Source: Mesostigma viride (Eukaryota; Streptophyta; Mesostigmatophyceae; Mesostigmatales; Mesostigmataceae). From it: DNA of 64,000 nt. Location: NCBI GenBank assembly GCA_009746045.1, contig RPFO01000078.1, forward strand, positions 147,438 through 211,437. Direction: 5' to 3'. The notes under the pieces are model-generated. The model searched no databases. It worked only from the letters and a program-made list of their open reading frames with translations, and had not been told where the DNA came from. Made by a program: the position numbers and the translations under genes. Shown piece by piece: positions 34,846 to 42,692 of this stretch (positions within the stretch are counted from its first letter, which is position 1; each line of letters opens with the position of its first letter).

Positions 34846-36201
34846 TCACCCCCGGCGCACCCCTCCTCCGGAGCGCCTCGCGACCCTTCTCGCCCCGACA
34901 CGATGGCCGCCACTTGCCTGCCCGCCTCCGTCGTCCTTTGCCCGCTTCTTTCCCTGCGCCCCTTTTCGATATTGCCTGTACTTATCGGGCGCGTTCTCTG
35001 CCATGTCTGCTCTATACTCGCGGTCGCGGGCGGCCTTTTGCGCCTTCTGGAACGCCTCTGGATCCGCCAGCCGCTGTCTCTCCCTCTCGGCCCACGCCTC
35101 TTCCCGCGCCCGCTCTCGAGCAAGCCCCCCCTCCCTCCACTCCGTGTGCCTTTGGAGCCATGGAGGGGGCTCGGGCGTCAGAAAGGCCTCAAGGTCGTTT
35201 GCCCCCGCTTTCTCTGTCAGCCGGTGTTTTCGCTCCGTTATCGCCCGCTGTATTCGCTCCTTTTCCTTCTGGATGGCCAGTACTTTTAGCTCCTGCTTCT
35301 TTTTTAGATATTGCCTGTACTTCTCGGGCGCGTTCTCTGTCATGTCCGCTCTCCGCTCGCGGTCGGCGGCGGCTTTTTCTGCAATTCGGAACGCTTCAGG
35401 ATCCGCCAGCCAACGTCTTTCCCTCTCCGCCCATGCCTCTTCCCGCGCCCGCTCTCGAGCGGGCCGCCCCTCCCTCCACGCCGCGTGCCTTTGGATCCAT
35501 GGGGGGTCCTCCGACATCAGAAAGGCTTCCAGGTCGGCTACCGAGGAATCGGCCACACCCGGTCCCGGTGATGGGTCGTCCGACGCCGGTTCCCTCATCT
35601 CCCGTTCCCTTGCCTGATGGATGGCCTTGTCGATTCGTTGCCTCTTCTCCATCAATGCCACATGGACCGCCCAATTCCTGTCCGCTACACTCTTTTTTTT
35701 AACGGTGTTCCACAGTCTTTCCAACCCTGACTTCTCACGAGTTGCGTTCTCTATCATGTCCGCTCTCCACTCACGCTCATCTGCGGCCCTTTGCGCCCTC
35801 ATGAACGCCTCTGGATCCGCCAGCCGCCGTCTTTCCCTCTCCGCCCATGCCTCCTCCCGCGCCCGCTCTCGTGCGGCCCTCCCCTCCCTCCACTCCGTGT
35901 GCCTTTGGAGCCAGGGGGGGTCGTCCGACATCAGGAAGGCCTCCAGCTCGGCTACCGAGGAACCGGTATCCCCCGGTCCTGGTGGCGGGTCGTCCGACGT
36001 CAGGAACGCCTCCCACGAGAAACCACCCTGACCGGGTCCGCCCGCGTCACCTGTGGCCTCGTGGCCGCTCGTTCTCTCCGCCGGCTCGTCGTGTCCGGTA
36101 TCGTGTGCGCGCACCCGGTGTCTGCGGTGGGTTCCTTTCGCCCTCGAGGTCGGCTTGCTCTTCTTCTTCGCGTTACTCGCGGTCGCGCGACCCCTAGCCA
36201 T
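34846..36201 (-). CDS. Charged repeat protein, three modules (451 aa)
   Basis: The basic N-terminus (MARGRATASNAKKKSK) is followed by three copies of a module of about 65 aa with the core DLEAFL, PPWLQRH, WREGR.ARERAREEAWAERE, RRLADPEAF and RADM.ENA. Spacers between modules vary. The neighbouring 36226 gene is a tandem paralogue with two modules. The Arg/Glu helices suggest long alpha-helical rods. Unknown family. Promoter seen upstream: A7, 12 bp, TTATACGG, ATG. That A run overlaps the TGA stop of the 36226 gene. Confidence 0.65.
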   Translation of the reverse strand: MARGRATASNAKKKSKPTSRAKGTHRRHRVRAHDTGHDEPAERTSGHEATGDAGGPGQGGFSWEAFLTSDDPPPGPGDTGSSVAELEAFLMSDDPPWLQRHTEWREGRAARERAREEAWAERERRRLADPEAFMRAQRAADEREWRADMIENATREKSGLERLWNTVKKKSVADRNWAVHVALMEKRQRIDKAIHQAREREMREPASDDPSPGPGVADSSVADLEAFLMSEDPPWIQRHAAWREGRPARERAREEAWAERERRWLADPEAFRIAEKAAADRERRADMTENAPEKYRQYLKKKQELKVLAIQKEKERIQRAITERKHRLTEKAGANDLEAFLTPEPPPWLQRHTEWREGGLARERAREEAWAERERQRLADPEAFQKAQKAARDREYRADMAENAPDKYRQYRKGAQGKKRAKDDGGGQASGGHRVGARRVARRSGGGVRRG

Positions 36202-36225
36202 CCGTATAAGAGGGGGAGCTTTTTT

Positions 36226-37335
36226 TCAGTAGCGCCTCCCGACCCTTCTCGCCCCCACCCGGTGGCCGCTACTCGCCCCCTGCCCGCCTCCTTTACCGTC
36301 GTTTAAGTAGTAAACTTTCGCGCCCATAGACTCGGCGAGCTTCCTCCGCTTCTCCCTCGACGCCTGCTCCGTGGGTGGCACCTCGCGATTTCTCCTCTCT
36401 CTCATCTCCTGGTCTTTTGCCTGCTGGACCGCCTCGTCAATCTGCCGCCTCCTCTCCAGCAGTGCCTGTTCAACCTTGTACGCTGCATAATCGCGGGCTT
36501 CACTCTGCCCGCGATGATACCGCTCCCTCTCCTTCTTTCGAAATTGCCCGTGCTTCTCAGGCGCATTCTCTTTCATATCAGCGCGCCGCTCTTTCTTCTC
36601 GGCGGCCTCTTGCGCCCTCATGAACGCCTCTGGATCCGCCAGCCGCTGTCTCTCCCTCTCGACCCACGCCTCTTCCCGCGCCCGCTCTCGAGCGGGCCGC
36701 CCCTCCCTCCACTCCGTGTGCCTTTGGAGCCAGGGGGGGTCGTCCGACATCAGGAAGGCCTCAAGGTCGTTCGCCCCCGCTTTCTCCGGCAGCTGCTGTT
36801 TTTGCTCCTTTTCGCGATGATACCGCTCCTTATTTCGCTCATTCCACTTATTTCGAAGCTGCCTGTACTTCTCGGGCTCTTTCTCGCGCATTTCCGCTCT
36901 CCACTCGCGGTTGGCGGCGGCTTTTTCTGCCATTCGGAACGCTTCAGGATCCGCCAGCCGCTGTCTCTCCCTCTCGGCCCACGCCTCTTCCCGCGCCCGC
37001 TCCCGGGCGTCTCTTCCCGCCCTCCACGCCGCGTGCCTTTGGAGCCATGGGGGGTCATCCGACATCAGGAAGGCCTCCAGCTCGGCTACCGAGGAACCGG
37101 TATCCCCCGGTCCCGGTGGCGGGTCCTCCGACGTCAGGAACGCCTCCCACGAGAAACCACCCTGACCGGATCCGGCCGCGTCACCTGCGGCCTCGTGGCC
37201 GCTCGTTCTCTCCACCGGCTCGTCGTGTCCGGTATCGTGTGCGCGCACCCGGTGTCTGCGGTGGGTTCCTTTCGCCCTCGAGGGCGGCTTGCTCTTCTTC
37301 TTCGCGTTACTCGCGGTCGCGCGACCTCTCGCCAT
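36226..37335 (-). CDS. Charged repeat protein, two modules (369 aa)
   Basis: Its first 120 residues are nearly identical to those of the 34846 protein, so the duplication is recent. Modules share PPWLQRH and AREEAW.ERERQRLADPEAF. The C-terminus diverges (VYYLNDGKGGGQGASS) but ends GHRVGARRVGRRY, close to the GHRVGARRVARR of the paralogue. The upstream A9 run directly follows the TGA of the 37366 gene. Confidence 0.65.
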   Translation of the reverse strand: MARGRATASNAKKKSKPPSRAKGTHRRHRVRAHDTGHDEPVERTSGHEAAGDAAGSGQGGFSWEAFLTSEDPPPGPGDTGSSVAELEAFLMSDDPPWLQRHAAWRAGRDARERAREEAWAERERQRLADPEAFRMAEKAAANREWRAEMREKEPEKYRQLRNKWNERNKERYHREKEQKQQLPEKAGANDLEAFLMSDDPPWLQRHTEWREGRPARERAREEAWVERERQRLADPEAFMRAQEAAEKKERRADMKENAPEKHGQFRKKERERYHRGQSEARDYAAYKVEQALLERRRQIDEAVQQAKDQEMRERRNREVPPTEQASREKRRKLAESMGAKVYYLNDGKGGGQGASSGHRVGARRVGRRY

Positions 37336-37395
37336 GTGTTCGATACCATGGTGGCAGTTTTTTTTTCAGCGGTGCTTGCACGTGAATTCCAGCAC
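37259..37395 (-). repeat. Source copy of the 137-bp direct repeat
   Basis: Identical to 33759-33895, exactly 3500 bp apart in the same orientation. It covers the start of the 36226 gene, its promoter and the last codons of the 37366 gene. Confidence 0.95.
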
Positions 37396-37896
37396 CATGG
37401 CGAACGTCTCGTCTGCCAGGTTGAGTAGGACGCGAGGGCGCTTCCCGTCTTCATCAAGTGCGGGGGGGATCTCGTAGATCTCCACCTCGACGGACTGCAC
37501 GCCCGGGAGCTCCGGGGTGAAGATGACCTTCTCGTCCATCTCGTGGGCGGGGCGGTACAGCTCCACCCCGTTGGGCATCACGAAGAAGTACGCCTTGCCC
37601 GCCATGAAGTCCTCGGCGGTGGCGGACGTGATGTCGGGTCCGGGCGCGGCGGGCACGGCGGTCACGACCTTGTCGAGGCTCCTGTCGCCCACCTTGACGT
37701 GCACGGCGGTGCTCAGTCCGACCCCCGCGGTGGCGGGGACATTGGCCCACACGAGGCGGCAGGAGGTGACGTCGCGGAGGGGGGACTTCAGCAGGAACAC
37801 GGTGTGTCCCGCCCCGTTCGAGCCGGTCAGGAACACCTGCATCCTCTTTTCTAACCCGGCGCTGGGTCCGGTGCAGCTCGATAGCGCGTAGTTCAT
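37366..37896 (-). CDS. Beta-rich protein, possible minor virion protein (176 aa)
   Basis: It starts MNYALSSCTGPSAGLEKR. Alternating hydrophobic strands (HTVFLLKSPLRDVTSCRLVW, SVEVEIYEIPPAL, TFAMVLEFTCKH) fill the protein. This pattern, with a Val/Pro turn after the second strand, is reminiscent of jelly-roll minor capsid or penton proteins of double-jelly-roll viruses, but I see no diagnostic motif. It overlaps the 37893 gene by 4 bp (ATGA-type junction), so the two are probably co-transcribed. Confidence 0.45.
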   Translation of the reverse strand: MNYALSSCTGPSAGLEKRMQVFLTGSNGAGHTVFLLKSPLRDVTSCRLVWANVPATAGVGLSTAVHVKVGDRSLDKVVTAVPAAPGPDITSATAEDFMAGKAYFFVMPNGVELYRPAHEMDEKVIFTPELPGVQSVEVEIYEIPPALDEDGKRPRVLLNLADETFAMVLEFTCKHR

Positions 37897-38294
37897 CGGG
37901 GCTGGGGTACGATACTCTTAGGAGTCATTTTTTTCATCCACGCGTACAGGGCCAGCACGGAGAGCGCGACGACGGCGAAGGAGATGCCCACGAGCAGCTT
38001 GATCTTGCGCGCGTCCTCTTGGGCGTCCTTGGCCAGCACGCTCTTCATCTGCGTCTCGTACGCGTACCGCTGCTCCTCCAGCGCGCGGGTGGCCTCCTCT
38101 TCCATCCCGGATCGCTGCAGCACGAGCGCGTCGTTCACTTGCGTCTCCATAGGGGCCAGGGCTCTACTTACGGCGTCGGCGGCTGCCCTCGCGGCCATGG
38201 CGGCCGTCAGACACGCCGTCGTGAGTGTGTCTTTGCACTGGGCCACGATGTCGGGTGGGTACCCGGAGGTGTCCGGCGCGGACTTATTTCCCAT
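37893..38294 (-). CDS. Putative myristoylated, tail-anchored protein (133 aa)
   Basis: MGNKSAPD fits an N-myristoylation signal (Gly2, Ser/small at position 6). An Ala-rich helix and a charged coiled coil (MEEEATRALEEQRYAYETQ) precede a C-terminal membrane helix (LLVGISFAVVALSVLALYAWM). A myristoylated, membrane-bound helical protein is typical of NCLDV inner-membrane proteins, but no orthologue is recognised. Confidence 0.55.
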   Translation of the reverse strand: MGNKSAPDTSGYPPDIVAQCKDTLTTACLTAAMAARAAADAVSRALAPMETQVNDALVLQRSGMEEEATRALEEQRYAYETQMKSVLAKDAQEDARKIKLLVGISFAVVALSVLALYAWMKKMTPKSIVPQPR

Positions 38295-38336
38295 GTAGCG
38301 AGTTGTAAGGTAACGGAGGTTTTTTTGTCACGTTCG

Positions 38337-38387
38337 TCCACGTGCGGGGGTCGAACCCGCCCCGTAGTCGCCCTGACGCGACGTGGA
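38337..38387 (-). ncRNA. tRNA-like element lacking a D arm
   Basis: On the minus strand TCCACGT pairs fully with ACGTGGA as a 7-bp acceptor-like stem. A perfect T arm (GCGGG TTCGACC CCCGC) sits in the right place, and between them only one 5-bp hairpin (GTCGC/GCGAC) remains. There is no room for a D arm. It may be a degenerate tRNA or chance inverted repeats. Confidence 0.35.
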
Positions 38388-38504
38388 TGGGGGACTTACC
38401 TGATGGGCCTGACGGGGTGGAGTTCCTGCGTGCATGCAAACGAAACGAGGTCAGTCAAACGCGAAAACAAAGAGGAGGACGGGCGGGGCTACGCCTCAGA
38501 CGCC

Positions 38505-39080
38505 TCAGAAGAACCTGATGTGTTTCGGGACACCGGTCGCCCTCGCGACCAGCGCGCGGCGAGACAGAGGGGCGACCTTCTTCTTCTTTTTCTTCCGCTG
38601 GTGACTGGCGGCCGACGCGCGGGCGGGGGCACTGGAATCGCCGAAACGGATGTGCTTGCCGCTCCACGCGGACTTGATCCGGGGGAACGTGCGGCCCGGG
38701 GCGCAGTACCCGGCGCTGGTCCTTGGCAACAGGATGCGGCGACGGTACTGGGTGCGCCCGAGCTGGGCGCAGGCCTTGCGCCACCTCGACGCCGTGGCAC
38801 TCGATGCGCGCCTCTTCCTCTGCACGTCGTAGTACCTCTGATCGCCTTCCGCGAGCGCCACGAAATTGGCCTTTTTCAACTCGGGCCACCCCATCATGTG
38901 CTCCGTGGCCTTGATCGCGTTATTCTGGTAATCCCTGTATTTGTCTCTCGCCTTGAGGTTTGTAATTTTCTTAAGATTGCGCCCGATGTCGTCGGCCCGC
39001 GCACCAGCTAGGTCGGACAGAAAACTGCGATAGAGGTCCTTCGCCTGCTTGGGGGTCTCCTTCCAGTTGCTCCTTCCCAT
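38505..39080 (-). CDS. Basic protein, likely nucleic-acid binding (191 aa)
   Basis: It starts MGRSNWKETPKQAKDLY, after a T-run, TATGTATATC box and ATG. The C-terminal half is very basic (RRASSATASRWRKAC, QRKKKKKK). N-terminal helices carry YRDYQNNAIK and MMGWPELKKANF. No catalytic motif. A core or DNA-condensing protein is a guess. Confidence 0.5.
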   Translation of the reverse strand: MGRSNWKETPKQAKDLYRSFLSDLAGARADDIGRNLKKITNLKARDKYRDYQNNAIKATEHMMGWPELKKANFVALAEGDQRYYDVQRKRRASSATASRWRKACAQLGRTQYRRRILLPRTSAGYCAPGRTFPRIKSAWSGKHIRFGDSSAPARASAASHQRKKKKKKVAPLSRRALVARATGVPKHIRFF

Positions 39081-39121
39081 GTTCGATATACATAGCACAC
39101 GAGAAAAAAAAAAGACCAGGA

Positions 39122-41628
39122 CTACTTCTTGCATTCCAGAGGCGGCCTGTTCGCGGCCCTCATCATGTTCGGCTGGTTGTGGAAGGACTTGAGGAACTCG
39201 CAGTCTATGGAGGCGTCCCGCAAGATGGCCAGCAGTCGCTCCAGGTCCGGGTTCGACCCTCTGGCCTTCGCGTCCTGGTACACGAGCTTGTCCACCGACG
39301 GGGTGCCGCCCTGCCCGCCGCCCGTCAGCACTCCCATCTGGATCTCCGCGATGCGTTTGTACAATTGGAGGGCGGCCCTCACGTTCGGCGCGAGACTCCT
39401 CTTCCTGAGGTCCTTGGACACGTTGTCCAGTTTCAGCTGCACCATCTGTCGCATCATCTGGACCTTGTCCGCCGGTATCTTGTCGAGGACCTGGCGACTG
39501 GACGAGGAGGACCCGGGAGGCACGGCGAAGTACCGGTGCACGCGGACCTTCCACTCCGCTTTCGGCAGCGCCTTGTGAGAGCAGTGCCGCACCGCCCTAG
39601 CTATGGCCTGCTTCTCCGAGTTGGCGTTCACGAGGGGCTCCATGATGTGCACGTCGGTCACCGCCTTGAGGTCGAGGCCTTCGTTGTACCTCCTCCGGGC
39701 CAGCACGATCTGGAGGAGCTCCCCGCGCTTGTTCGCGTCCGAGTTGAACACCTCTCGGAAGGCCTTGAGCTGCCCCTCGGTCGTTTCGCCGTCCAGGACC
39801 GCGAAACGTTTCCGAGGAGGCAACGGACCGCCCGGGGTGAAGCGCGAGTACCCGATGGCGGACAGCACCTTTGCCAGGTCCGCGATCCCGTGGACGTTGA
39901 AGTAGGAGTACACGTAGTGCTTGCCCCCTTTGAGGAAGATCTCCACCATTTTCTGGAACTTGGGGGAGAGAACGGGCAGTTGCCTCAGTAGCTGGTTGGA
40001 GGGCACGCTTCTGAGGGGCACGCAATTGGCTATCTTCCTGGCCTCCGCGTACCAGTATCGCTCCCTGTCCTTCGCGGGGATGTCGCGTCTGCTTTCCTTG
40101 AACCGCGCCTTGTACAGCTCGAACTGCTTGGCGCTCATCGGGACATCGTACTCCTCCATGGACGCGATCTCCGGGAAGGAGTTGGTGTCCCCGGTGTAGT
40201 CGACGAATGAAATCATGCCCCGGACCCGGTCGGCGTGATGTTCGCCATGGTAAACACGGGGAAGTTGACGGGGCGTATCATGTTGACGAGCCACAGGATC
40301 TCCGCCACGGAATCGCCGGGGGTCGCCGTGAGGATGACCATGAAGAGGTTCTGGGAGGTGTCGGTGTTCTGCGTGGCCAGGAACTCCTTCAGCGCCCGGT
40401 GGTCCTCTTGCTGTCCAGGCAGCGGCTTGAACAGGTTCTGCACCTCGTCCATGACCAAGAGCGCGTTGTTGAGCACGCTCGTGTCGAAGTTCTTCCTGGC
40501 CTTGTGGACCCCTATGGCGTGCGATAGTTGCGTGAAGGTGACGATCTCGCGATTCCACACGCGCTTCCTGAGCTCTGCCAGCACGGTCTTTGGGTCCTTC
40601 CCTTTGAATCGAGGGTAGAGGGTCGCGCACTTCGCGATCTCCTCCAGGGAGTTGTTGGTCTTGTTCTCCTTGCTCGTGGCCAGCACGAAGTTCTTCTTGG
40701 TGTCCCAGAACGCGTCCAGCGCCCCCATGGCCGTGCAGGTCTTGCCGGACCCGGTGGAGTGCCACGCCAGGAAACCGCGCGACGGGTAGTGCGGGCTCAG
40801 AGACGCGATCTTCTTCAGGTGCAGGTTGACCACCGCCTGCTGGGGGGCCAGCTTTCTGGCTCCCATCGGCGCGTCACACCCCGCCTCGTCGGGGCGCCGC
40901 AGTTCGGGGGGCAGGAATCCCTCCACGTCTCCGTCGAAGAACCTCTTAACGAACTGCGCGTATTGGGTGTCCCTGACGGGATGCGGCCACGCCCCCGGGG
41001 TGGGCTCGACGGCAACCGTGGTGGGAGGCTTGCTGGGATCGTACAAGACCATTTGCCACTGACTGTAGTCCGGCGGCGCTTCTGGGGCTTTTTCGGGGGG
41101 CTTTTCCGCGGTCTTCTCCGGAGCAGCTGGAGCCTTTTCGGCGGGCTTTTCCGCGGTCTTCTCCGGAGCAGCTGGGGTGTCTGCTTTTTCGCTCAGGCGC
41201 ACGAGCCGCTTCAGGGGGCGCTTGGGGGGCGCGTGGGCGGGCAGGTTGTCCACGTCCACCTCTTCCTCCTCGTCCGGGAATGCCGCCTTCTCGCTCTCCC
41301 TGACCAGCTGCCTGAGACGGCTTTGAATCCCCCCCTTCGGTTTTGTGGCGGTCTCGGGCTCTTTTTCGCTCAGGCGCACGAGCCGCTTCAGGGGGCGCTT
41401 GGGGGGCGCGTGGGCGGGCAGGTTGTCCACGTCCACCTCTTCCTCCTCGTCCGGGAACGCCGCCTTCTCGCTCTCCCTAACTAGCCGTTTCAGACGTTTC
41501 TGTATACCTCCTTTAGAGCGAACGGCGTGTTTCGACCAGACGGCGGCACGGGGAAGGGTGATGTCTACCTCCTCGTCTCGGCCGTACCTTGACGAGGATC
41601 GCTGTCGAGCGTGATGGACCCGTATCAT
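39122..41628 (-). CDS. SF2 helicase/ATPase of the NCLDV D6/D11 type, one frameshift
   Basis: About 835 aa after one correction. An unusual N-terminus has two near-identical 50-aa charged repeats (GGIQKRLKRLVRESEK, PDEEEEVDVDNLPAHAPP), then Pro/Ala/Glu linkers. Helicase motifs follow: Walker A AWHSTGSGKT (about residue 290), DEVQ (about 393) and LTATPG (about 434). The C-terminal domain has NEGLDLKAVTDVHIMEP and QAIARAVRHCSH (motifs V and VI). Poxvirus relatives act in early transcription (D6, D11). The frame changes at 40218-40221: with one more C in that run the first frame flows into GGMISFVDYTGD. Every helicase motif is intact, so the gene may be functional. Confidence 0.8.
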
Positions 41629-41707
41629 CTGTGCTTCTTAATGTACTCACAGAATAATTGTGTACGCTTAGGCCCTCCTAAAGATCCCGTCCCATGATGC
41701 AGCAGAG

Positions 41708-42031
41708 ATGTCGGAGTGGAAGGACTTGGTCGGCGCGATCGTGAAGAAGAAATGGGACGCGGGCGTGATCCCGACCGCCGAGGTGTTCGAGGCGGGCATG
41801 ACGGAGACGATGGAGCTCATGAAGCGAGCGGCGAGAGTGAAGACGTCGGATGACGTGCGCGGCTTCTTCGAATACGTCGAGGAGCAGCTGGGCCCGATCG
41901 ACAGCTACGACGGGAAAACGAGAGACAAGTTGCAAGCCGCGGGGGGGCAGATTCTTCACATGGTCTGCCCCGACGTGCTCGAGGTTTGGAAGGACCACGG
42001 GGCGTGGGCGTGTCGTCGCATCAAGGCGTAA
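41708..42031 (+). CDS. Hypothetical protein (107 aa)
   Basis: It starts MSEWKDLVGAIVKKKW. Soluble, helical, with AGMTETMELMKRAARVK and GFFEYVEEQLGPIDSYDG. No motif recognised. Divergent from the helicase with 80 bp between the starts. Confidence 0.6.
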   Translation: MSEWKDLVGAIVKKKWDAGVIPTAEVFEAGMTETMELMKRAARVKTSDDVRGFFEYVEEQLGPIDSYDGKTRDKLQAAGGQILHMVCPDVLEVWKDHGAWACRRIKA

Positions 42032-42070
42032 AGGCATGGCGCATTTATTTCTTATAATAAACTAAGAATC

Positions 42071-42692
42071 ATGGCAGGCATTGGGGGAGCGCTTAACATG
42101 CTTCGAAATGGAGTTCAAAAGGCCACAAGCTCGGTTAGATCGGCCCTACGTCCACGTACACAGGTCGCGGGCGAAGCCGCGGGGGCAGCCAAGAATACCC
42201 CGGGCAAGGGGACGCCGACCGGATACGCGGACGACCTCGCAGACGGAGTCGCGGACTCCAAGAATTTCACGGTGATGGGGACGCCAGTTGCAAACGCCGC
42301 AGGGGCTGCGGCGAAGAAGAGCTCGTTGGCGGGGTCCCTCGCAAAGAACGTGGGGATGTCCGCCGTCAGCTTCGGCGTGTTCGCGGCGCTTGGAAATCTG
42401 TTCGGATCCGACAGCAGCAAGGTCGGCGCGGCCCAGGACACGTGGACGGACGATTGGACGGGGACGCCGGAGGACGCGACCGCCGCGGGGCTCCCGGTGT
42501 TCGGGACCGCGAAAAAGCCGAAGGATGAGGACGGGTATTCGCCCCTTGTATCCGTAATCGTGTTCGTCGCGATCCTGGCCCTGATCCTGGCCGTCGCGTA
42601 CTACCTGATGCGCCGGGCCGGCGTTGGCAGTCCCGCCCCCGCGCCCCCGCCCCCCCCCACTGATGGCGTATTCGTATGCCCCCGTGTCGTGA
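42071..42692 (+). CDS. Single-pass membrane protein (about 206 aa), one frameshift
   Basis: It starts MAGIGGALNMLRNGVQK. A Gly/Ala-rich region is followed by a hydrophobic helix (VIVFVAILALILAVAYYLM) and a Pro-rich tail. A C9 run at 42650-42658 shifts the frame. The corrected frame ends LMAYSYAPVS at 42692, exactly next to the stop of the convergent reductase gene. A candidate virion membrane protein. Confidence 0.55.

Noticed and set aside
38455-39011. Plus-strand and alternative minus frames over the 38505 gene
   Set aside because: GC-rich antisense openness. Only the 38505-39080 frame has a promoter box and sensible composition.
39122-41628. Programmed -1 frameshift in the helicase gene
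   Set aside because: There is no convincing slippery heptamer at the switch, and one extra C in the C4 run fits the general pattern of run-length errors.
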